From: Sialis fuliginosa
Taxonomy: Eukaryota > Arthropoda > Insecta > Megaloptera > Sialidae
Reading direction: 5' to 3'
DNA length: 64,000 bases
NCBI GenBank assembly: GCA_961205875.1
Contig: OY540810.1
Location: forward strand, 10,540,001 to 10,604,000
Shown: positions 56,691 to 64,000 of the stretch, piece after piece
Position numbering within the stretch: position 1 is the stretch's first letter
Layout: each line of letters opens with the position of its first letter
Program-made: the position numbers and the translations under genes
The notes under the pieces: model-generated
What the model saw: the letters and a program-made list of their open reading frames with translations, nothing else
What the model was told of the DNA's origin: nothing
Database searches by the model: none

Positions 56691-56766
56691 TGTTTAAACG
56701 TCAAAATTTATTCAAGAAAAAGTATTCGCAAGCTTTCGATTCACAGAATCATCGTCAGGCTAAAAT
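56691..56766 (-). repeat. Penelope-type repeat with hammerhead-like core
   Basis: On the minus strand CTGACGA (56752-56758) is followed by an exact stem GATTC-TGT-GAATC (56738-56750) and GAAA (56734-56737), then GCTTGCG and AATAAATTTTGACGT. The order equals that at 2989-3020, including the extra U before the stem. Two more diverged copies lie at 58145-58325. It directly abuts the truncated retrotransposon. Confidence 0.45.
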
Positions 56767-56879
56767 ATAATAAATAACAATTAAATACAATTAATATAAT
56801 ATATCCATAAAACAATATTTTGCTAATATGTTATTGTTATTTGAGACTTCATTCGCGTGAAATTTTTAGTTTTTTATAT
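56767..56879. other. AT-rich spacer
   Basis: ATTATTTAT-type sequence, possibly still part of the neighbouring repeats. Confidence 0.3.
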
Positions 56880-57128
56880 TTGGAGATACAAAGAAGCCTA
56901 TCTTATTCCTCAGAATGCAAGCTTTCTACCTACAAAATTTAATCAAAATCGGTTCAGCGGTTTAATCGTGAAAAGGTAACCAACAGAAACAGCGTTATTT
57001 ATGCATTTATAAATAACTCGCTGTTACCCGCAACTTCGCGTAGAATACAGGTTAAGTATCTCATCAAGATCGGTTTAGTCGTGAAAAGGTAACAGACAGA
57101 CACTTTCGGATAAAATATTAGTATGGAT
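56880..57128 (-). mobile_element. Helitron-like repeat, reversed, rearranged
   Basis: The plus strand holds GGTTCAGCGGTTTAATCGTG and later a second AAGATCGGTTTAGTCGTGAA, each followed by AAAGGTAAC. Two partial copies are thus joined around CTCGCTGTTACCCGCAAC, the reversed CTAG-side end of the family. Confidence 0.5.
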
Positions 57129-57190
57129 TATGTATGCAATTCGCCTATAGGAAAAAAATATTAAAAAAAAAAAATTATATACCTATAATA

Positions 57191-57498
57191 GTCCAGACTG
57201 TCCAGGCTAAAAAGTACCTAAAATAGGAATTTTTAGATACATTTTTGTTACTTACAGGATTTGTTTATAGCGAATAACTTTTATTTGAAACTTTTTTTGT
57301 ATAGTATTTATTTAGACCGCTATTTAGCAAAAATCAGAAAATCTGAAGAATTTTGCAATTGAACCATGGTTAATCCATGACGCGGAAAACCAAAACCGCA
57401 GCAAACTTATGGTATTATTCTAAACCACATTTCTAACAAATTCTGTGAGTAGCAAAACTGTACCTAAAAAAACCTGTTTTAGCCTCCAGAGCCTGGAC
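57191..57498. mobile_element. TA-flanked MITE with GTCCAG ends, 308 bp
   Basis: The left end GTCCAGACTGTCCAGGCTAA is inverted on the right as GCCTCCAGAGCCTGGAC, with TA on both sides (57189-57190, 57499-57500). GTACCTAAAATAGG and TGTACCTAAAAAAACC extend the TIR. The style fits pogo/Tigger or other TA-specific elements. Confidence 0.7.
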
Positions 57499-57499
57499 T

Positions 57500-58140
57500 A
57501 TAAGTATTTCGGCGTATAATTTTTTTTGTAGTGCTTCAAATTTCCACCCTGTACAGTTATAATTAGTTTGACACATAATAATGCTCTTGAAATGCTTCAA
57601 TTATTTTATTAAAAAGTAAATTTCAAAGGCAGTATTTGCATTCAGCAACAATTATATTATACGCACACACATTTCCGTTGAATATTGTCAAGTTTGTCGC
57701 TTGCGAGAGCGCGGTGGAAAACCTTCGTATATAGAATTTACACGGTTCTCTCCTCCATACATAATACATTTCGTTCTAAACACAACAAATACCTCACAAT
57801 CAGACACAATACACGTTCCCAGTGTTTGTTCAGCAGCCATTGCTTCCATCAGTCAAAATACAACCATGCCAGTTTGCATGTTTGCAATTAATTTATCTTT
57901 GGTAACTAATTTATTTAATGTGTGACGCCAAACAACAAAATATGTTCTACGGAAAATAATATTGTAACGTTTGTCAATTAAGATGTATCAATATTTTCCT
58001 TGTAGAGTTATTTATTATATAGTTACAAAACAAATGAAGTTCTTTTTGACTGACTCCAAAAACGGAAGAGATTCTCAAATAAACAATATATATATTTTAT
58101 ATAATATAATAGTAGTGATGTTAAAAATATAAATGATAAC
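57500..58140. other. Unique stretch with a GC-richer part
   Basis: About 57690-57880 is richer in GC than its flanks and holds two overlapping frames (57685-57891, 57701-57925) in different phases. Neither shows a domain or a convincing splice pattern. Confidence 0.3.
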
Positions 58141-58144
58141 AACC

Positions 58145-58325
58145 TAACTGTGTAGACGTCAAAATTTATTAATGAAAACGTAAAAGCACAGATTCATCCT
58201 CAGGCTAAAAATATAAAAATAACAAGTAAATACAATAATATAATGTATTAACATTATGAGGATGAGTCTGTGATTCGAAAGCTTGCTATTACTTTTTCTT
58301 TAATAAATTTTGACGTCTGGCTGTA
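58145..58325. repeat. Inverted pair of Penelope-type repeat pieces
   Basis: GACGTCAAAATTTATTAATG and AGATTCATCCTCAGGC on the left are inverted on the right (GAGGATGAGTCTGTGATTCG, then AATAAATTTTGACGTC). The right half keeps GAAA and most of the stem, with C of the first box mutated to A; the left half has lost GAAA. Head-to-head pairs of this kind also occur at 2950 and 52900-54006. Confidence 0.6.
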
Positions 58326-58347
58326 TATAAAATAAAACGGCCAAGTG

Positions 58348-59125
58348 CGTGTTGGGCACGTACATGATAGGTTTCCGTAGTCATTACGATTTATTAACAA
58401 GAGTAATTTCAATTTTTTTATAAACTATTCTAGCTACAGTGTTCGTTATAATTTTCATTGAAAGTACTAACTAGAAACTACATTCTGAATTTTTTTAGAT
58501 TTTTTGCATGGATAGCTTAGAAAGTAGAAGGGGGAGGGGACGCTCTGATAACGACATTTAAATGCAAATATATCGTGACTGAAGGGTTAAAATCAAAAGG
58601 TCATGTAACATTTTTTGTTGCATTTTAGGAGACCTATCTAAAGATACCCCACTCAATGGAGTAAATGAAAAAAAAATTGAGTACAATTTTCAGTCTATGA
58701 GAGGTGGCTCAGAATAATTTTGACAGTGTTCGTTATAATTTTCAGTGTAAGTACTAATTAAAAGCTATATTCTGAATTTTTTTCAGATTTTTTGAAAAGA
58801 TAGTTTGGAAATGAGTGGACACTCTGATATCAACATTTAAATGCAAATATATCGTGACAAAGGTTAAAATCAAAAGATCATTTAACATTTTTTGTTGCAT
58901 TTTAGGATACCTATCTAATGACATCCCACTCAAATAAATGTGAGTTCACTTTTCAGTCTATGGAAAAGGGGTCCAAAAAAAATTTTTTTTCAAAAATCTT
59001 ATCATTTCTATTTTTGTGTTATTAGTCTTCGTCCGTATACCAAATTTCATCTTAATCGGCTTAAAATTTTTGAGGACGGACATGGCGAAACTGTGTTTCT
59101 TAGTTTTCTACGGAAACCTAAAAAT
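58348..59125 (+). repeat. Dispersed repeat A, copy 2, internally duplicated
   Basis: It starts ACGGCCAAGTGCGTGTTGGG and GGTTTCCGTAG, and ends CTACGGAAACCTAAAAA, inverted to the start. A 287-bp unit beginning CAGTGTTCGTTATAATTTTC at 58437 is repeated from 58724. The single-unit form is seen at 6655-7202. The frame 58940-59158 lies in the second unit and is not a gene. Confidence 0.7.
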
Positions 59126-59159
59126 GAGACAAAAAAAAATATAAAAAATTTTTGTTGAC

Positions 59160-59400
59160 GTTTACACATTAAGTTTTTATCATTTATGTTTTATTTATGT
59201 ATGTTTGCGCATAACTCTGACAAATATACATTGATTTGGATGATTTTTTGTATGTTTGAAAGAATATACTCCCGAGGTGGTCCCATATAAATTTTATCAG
59301 AATCTGACTATGGATTTCAAATGAGAAAAATAAAAAACTTAATAAAAACGACTTCAAGATAAAAAACTTAAAAAATAAAAATAAAACCGTTTATATTTAT
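59160..59400 (-). repeat. Dispersed repeat F, copy 3
   Basis: CCCGAGGTGGTCCCATATAA and TTTTATCAGAATCTGACTAT are the reverse of the family core at 31300-31340. Confidence 0.6.
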
Positions 59401-60490
59401 TTTTATTTTTATCTGCTGAAGGGTAAACTTTAAAAAAAATTGCATAGCATAAAAAGTGCTTCGAATCGGGCAATGGATAGAAATAAAAATTTTAAAGAAT
59501 GTTCGGTGACATTTTTTTAGTTTTTTAATTGGGCACTATTTTACAAAATTAATAAATGTTATAAAAATTCAAAAAATTATTTCTTTATATTGTCTGCCTA
59601 TTCTATGAACTTTTCATCATTTGTAAAATTTCCTAAAAGTGAAATAAACATAAAAATAAACATAAACATAGAATGTTTGGGTGCTTTTCTGAAACAGAAA
59701 TTATAGATTTTCATAGGGTGTACCCATCACAACTTATGGTCAACTTACTTTGAACTATCATTTCTACAAAAAAATTTCAACCAAAAGTTAAATTCATCGA
59801 TAATTCCTGAAAGTTTACGGGACAGCTTGTATAACTTGAATTAGTGCCTACCTAAAAAATATAAAAAAAATTAACATAAAAAATCGTTTATATTCATTTT
59901 ACACGCTTAATTGTTTTAATTTGTTTCCCATATTTTATCAAGTACATCTGCTTCCATACCCATTGTGCTTTTTGATGTGAAAATTACAAAACAAACTTCA
60001 GAGAAACGTAAGAAAAAATAATTCATGTAAAATTGTTCATCAAACAACGAAATAAAATTGTCGTGTTTTATTACAGAAAATGGAAAGGTCGAAAGTTTTA
60101 TAATTTAAACTTCGCGTTACTTTTAACATTAATGAAGTGTGATCAAATTCTTGAAAATTATATTAATCTTTTATTATTTCGACTACAAATTTTGCATCAT
60201 AAATAATTTAAGTAATTAATTTTTAATAAACTCTTGTGTAATTTTTTACAACTCCATTTTTAAAATGCCTGCATCTTGATACAGTTTTTTTCTTAATTCA
60301 TGAATTAAGAAATATGAATTGTTTTTTTTTTTTAATTTAAATACTACTTTATTTCAGAAATTAATGACTTACATAATTAATGAGTACCTACCTATTTTTG
60401 ATTCATAGGTATTGGTAAATAAAATCTGATATAGAAAAATAATTCAATATATTTGGTCTAAAATTTTTATTACTGTCCAAGGAGCCTCTC
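59401..60490. other. AT-rich stretch with an older repeat relic
   Basis: From about 59500 to 59810 the words ACATAAACATAGAATGTTTG, CATAGGGTGTACCCATCA and AAAATTTCAACCAAAAG match 840-1140 in the same order, so both are copies of one dispersed repeat. Nothing else was recognised. Confidence 0.5.
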
Positions 60491-60497
60491 TTTGGTA

Positions 60498-61023
60498 AGG
60501 TACTGGCACCAGTCTTGGATCGTGCCCCAGTGTTTGACACTTGTTTGTTAATAAATATACTATATTAGTAATATTTGTTTATATTTTATTACTGTCATTA
60601 CTGAATAATAATCTATAGACACTAAACTGTAAAACAGCTTAATTTGATGACAATCGGCTAATGGGTGTCAAAATGGTGAACATTTAAACTAATTATTAGT
60701 GTAATCTATTTATTAATTATTATATTATAGCATCTGCTTTACATTGTTTCAAATTTTATAACTTTTGAACATTTTGTAATCATTAGCAAGTATCCATCGC
60801 TTGGTGCCCATTATTGAGTTTAGTTTGTTCATTACTGGAGAAAAAAACATAAAATAAAATGCTATAATCAAAAAAAGCAAACTATTATACATTTGCGTAC
60901 TTTGGTAATTAAATTGATTTAATAAAGAGGTAATTGTTTTATTAGTAACATGAGTTCATGAGAATTACAAAAAAGAAGCCCATTAATCCCAAAAAATATA
61001 CCTTGCTCTTAAAGCCAGTACCT
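60498..61023 (+). mobile_element. TA-flanked MITE family M1, copy 4 (526 bp)
   Basis: The left end AGGTACTGGCACCAGTCTTG and right end AAGCCAGTACCT are flanked by TA (60496-60497 and 61024-61025). It serves as the family reference for 9145, 17353 and 21601. No coding capacity. Confidence 0.85.
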
Positions 61024-61079
61024 TATATAACATTAACGAAAACTTTGTTCAAATTAGTTTTCAGCGCCCAAAAATTTGT

Positions 61080-61272
61080 AAAAAAAAATCCCGGTTAAGT
61101 GTCCATAATTTTAAAACCGAGACTCATAAAAATAAAGTAAATATCGTCTCAGTTTCGTTTTGATATTGAAGTAGTATCGTCTCGGTCTCATCTCGCCCGA
61201 ATTTAAGCTAGTCTCGTATCATTATAGTGATAGACCAAAACGAAATCGACTCGACTCGGCGTACAACCCTGG
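61080..61272. repeat. GTCTCG-rich repeat, longest copy
   Basis: AAACCGAGACTCATAAAAAT, TATCGTCTCAGTTTCGTTTT and ATCGTCTCGGTCTCATCTCG lead to CGACTCGACTCGGCGTACAA and the end CCCTGG. The reversed end CCAGGGTTGTACGCCGAG fits hAT-like termini. Confidence 0.5.
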
Positions 61273-61479
61273 TCATATCAAATGTTAAATAATAAAACAT
61301 CAAGAGAAAAGGCAATAACAAAAACAAAATAATAATACATTCGGCAATTTAGCGGAGTAAATATTTATAATGCTAGTGAATTTATCAAAACAATCTCATA
61401 TCCGCTTAAATATTAATAAAACAGAAACGTCGAAACGCAGCTACAAATATTCCATATAATAATTCCCTTTGCAACCATT
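61273..61479. other. AT-rich spacer
   Basis: No feature was recognised. Confidence 0.3.
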
Positions 61480-61640
61480 TCCAAACGAAATTCAGGTAAA
61501 AAGCAATCGAAGAGTTCAATAAAACTGAACTGCCTCACTTTTCGTTCAGCGGACGGCGGCATCCAAACTACTCGAACCACTTTCACACACTTCTATCTGC
61601 GTCACATCGCCGGTAGGGTAAAGTAGGGCAATGGCTCTTT
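61480..61640. other. GC-richer unique island, possible regulatory DNA or exon
   Basis: CAGCGGACGGCGGCATCC, CTACTCGAACCAC and GCGTCACATCGCCGGTAGGG stand out against the background. TTCGTTCAG/CGGACGG could be an acceptor or an initiator, and GCCG/GTAGGG a donor, which would suit a non-coding exon. No open frame of length supports coding. Confidence 0.3.
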
Positions 61641-61782
61641 TTATATTTCTTCACAGGTTAAAGTATATTTGTACATAAATGTGTTCAATCTACGAATATA
61701 ATCATTTTATTCAAATGAAATACGTTTTCTATTCTAATTTATCTAATGGAGCATAATACTATTTATATAAAGAGCGAGTGGT

Positions 61783-61795
61783 GGGGGGGGGGGGG
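61783..61795. repeat. (G)13 run
   Basis: Thirteen consecutive G residues after GAGTGGT. Length may be unreliable in sequencing. Confidence 0.85.
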
Positions 61796-62655
61796 TATTT
61801 TTAATACAGATATTGTAAATAACATAACTTTTATATTATTTCTTCTGGTCAAAAAAGTGTTTTTCTGCCTTAATTTTAACATAGTATTAACATCTTAGTC
61901 GATTTTTGTAATCGTTAATTTTGGGTTTTTGACTGAAACCAAAACTTGGCCGTAGAAACTTTACGTCGCATTTCGATATATCTTCGATAAATCTCATCAA
62001 TTAAATCCATAAAAGAAGTGTAATATTTATAAAATAACGTTTAAATAACAACGCAACAAAACCTATTTTACTTTAATATAACATCTTCCCTCACCACAGT
62101 TCGATTGGTAGTTATTGAAAAATAAATCGATAAAATCAGCGTACCGTAATTTGTCTGAACCATCGTGATCTGGAAGCGTCGGTTTCTCTATAAAATTATC
62201 TGCCCTCGCATCTTCAGCCAACCCCCGTCCACCCCTTCTTTGTGATTATGTGAACATGCTCCCCTCGTACAATCACATGATTATATTTTATCCAAACGTG
62301 CGGAAATAGAAATTACTATTTTTTATACTTTCTTCCCTTCCCAATATCCTATAATAGTAGGCTTGTAACAATTCTTGAACATTTGTTTTGGAGTTTAAAT
62401 TTATATTTTTGATATATTAAATGTATTTTTCGATTTTATGTGTAAGCTCCATAATATGAAACACCCATAAACTAAAAAGACCTTATGGTACATCTTGACT
62501 CTAGCATTTTACTACGAATTGTTTGCCACATTTGTTCTGTTCCTACAATTGTCTTAAGTTTAAAAATGGATTTTAGTGTGGCAAAAGATGTTTTTGTATT
62601 ATATAAATTGATAAATATTTTTTTTTAAATACAAGAAAAGTTTATCAACGGTTTT
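61796..62655. other. Gene-free stretch
   Basis: A GC-richer patch near 62160-62280 (GATCTGGAAGCGTCGGTTTC, then CAACCCCCGTCCACCCC) is unique. No open frame supports a gene. Confidence 0.35.
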
Positions 62656-62659
62656 GGGG

Positions 62660-63000
62660 ATTCCATACTAAAAAGTAAAAAACTTTTTAAGAAAAAAATA
62701 AAACTGACTTAAAAAAACCCTTAAAAAATATAATTTAATTTTTATACAATTTTATAAAAAATATTAATTCCAAAATTTTTGTTAATACGCTCCTGATTAT
62801 TTTTTCGTATATTTTGAATTTTTTGACAATTTTAATCTAAATCTAAATTTTTTCTTCTATGCAAACATCAGACCTATGTTTGAATTTTTCTTAAAAAGTT
62901 TATTTTATTTTTCCCTTTCGAGTGACGTATCATAGAAATCCATGGTCAGATTCTGATCAAACTTACATGGGACCATTTCGGGAAAAAACTACCCTCTGGT
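62660..63000 (+). repeat. Repeat F, copy 4, split by a repeat B fragment
   Basis: AACTTTTTAAGAAAAAAATA and AAACTGACTTAAAAAAACCC begin repeat F. At about 62750-62870 a reversed repeat B piece (TACGCTCCTGATTATTTTTT) intervenes. Repeat F resumes with CAGATTCTGATCAAACTTAC and GGGACCATTTCGGG. Confidence 0.55.
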
Positions 63001-63465
63001 CAATATTATCACCATAATAAACATAATATTAAAAAACATTGTAATTCTCATGAAAATTCTTGAAAATAGCGTTTTTCTCTGATATAGTTGACTTAAAACG
63101 ACTCCATAGCAACGTAAATTGATTTTAAATATAAGTATAAAATAATGGATTCACCTCATTTATAATATTTATTCCAAAAGCTTACTTCTATATAGGTACC
63201 TAATATGAAAATATATTTCTTCATCAATCTTGCGCCCTTTTAAAATTATTCTGTCAAAAAAGAAAATCGATATTTTGTATAACATAAAATACAGGTTCGC
63301 CGAAGGCGAAAATCATTTCTTAAAATATAAACTTGAAGAGGGAATTTTTTACTTACCTCTTGAGTTATTCTGGTGCATTTTGGCTTCAATTAAATTTACT
63401 TCATCACAAATATTTTGCTTCTTCTCTTTCACTAACCAACTTTATTAAAATTAAAATGTGCCATT
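63001..63465. other. Gene-free stretch
   Basis: The frames 63230-63448 and 63333-63632 overlap in different phases and carry no motif. A short palindrome TTCGCCGAAGGCGAA occurs at 63296-63310. Confidence 0.35.
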
Positions 63466-63467
63466 AC

Positions 63468-63760
63468 TATTTTTTTACTTCCCAATGGGAAGTTATTGTA
63501 ATTGATCCGAAAATCAAAATCAAAAGTGTCAACATATTTTTATATTTCAAGGTCACTATAGTATATTTACACTATTTTCAGAAAGATGTATTTTTCCTGC
63601 CCAAAATCTCGCAAATAAAAAAATGCTTTTGACTTTGTTGGTATGCCAATCGAAGCGTCTTGACGTATATATGATCTGAAAGAAATTTAATCGAATTTGG
63701 TCCAGCCGTTTTTTTGTTAAAACAAAAAGACTGTAGAATGTATATTTCAGAATTTTTTGA
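63468..63760 (+). repeat. Dispersed repeat starting with ACTTCCCAATGGGAAGT
   Basis: TACTTCCCAATGGGAAGTTA is a near palindrome that starts a block with CGTCTTGACGTATATATGAT and GGTCCAGCCGTTTTTTTG. Phrases of this sort are seen at ends of insect dispersed repeats. No second copy lies in the window, so the call rests on style. Confidence 0.35.
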
Positions 63761-64000
63761 AAAAGATATATATCAGATCTAATTTATTTTGAAGGTAATC
63801 AATATGTTGAAATACTTTAAAACTTTGGATATTATAATAATTAAATATTTTTTAAAATTTAATCAATTTAAAAAAATAGTCCAGATGCATATTAAGTTAT
63901 ATTTTAGGTCCCTACTGTTAAAAAACATATTCAAATAAACTATATGGAAACAATAAATAATCATTATTCAACTATTGATAGTCATACCTTGTTGGGAATT

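Noticed and set aside
57685-57925. Two overlapping Ser/Thr-rich frames
   Set aside because: No domain, no repeat counterpart and no clear splice sites; kept only as a note of a GC-richer stretch.

Overview
The window looks like gene-poor, AT-rich nuclear DNA from an insect. The evidence is the very low GC, the (TTAGG) telomere-type run near 49.48 kb, and a dense, nested mixture of typical insect repeats: piggyBac-type TTAA elements, Tc1/mariner and Tigger-like MITEs, hAT-like elements with 8-bp target duplications, a Harbinger-like MITE, Helitron-like repeats ending in CTAG, a Penelope-like element and decayed non-LTR retrotransposons. I cannot fix the order; Lepidoptera or Hemiptera fit best on repeat flavour. 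No prokaryotic or organellar features, rRNA or tRNA genes were seen, and almost every long open frame is a chance frame in AT-rich DNA or in a repeat.

Layout. 0-9 kb: Helitron-like end, a 1.27-kb TTAA element (1188-2458), a Penelope-type terminal repeat with a perfect palindrome (about 2950-3380), a repeat with TIR-like ends interrupted by a hairpin MITE (6655-7202), and a second, unrelated TTAA MITE (8195-8642). 9-25 kb: four to five members of one TA-flanked MITE family, a 1.54-kb mariner-like element (11571-13113), a GC-richer unique island near 14.2-14.56 kb, and a hAT-like element with a MITE nested inside (24098-24761). 25-44 kb: dispersed repeats, a candidate host exon at 31845-32058, a Harbinger-like MITE, a hAT-like element with a perfect 8-bp duplication (32875-33290), two Tigger-like MITEs, and an internally duplicated Helitron-like repeat (36797-37745). 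44-64 kb: a broken Penelope GIY-YIG endonuclease domain (44302-44703), two decayed reverse transcriptases on the minus strand (52608-52860 and 55696-56690), a 1.1-kb hairpin-forming inverted duplication (52900-54006), a tandemly duplicated repeat near 58.4-59.0 kb, and more MITEs.

Nothing here forms an operon or pathway. The readable history is one of successive transposon insertions in an intron or intergenic region. The most interesting points are the hammerhead-like cores in the Penelope-type repeats, the large inverted duplication, and two unrecognised stretches with exon-like properties (31845-32058 and 41981-42071). All family calls come from reading the sequence, without database searches.
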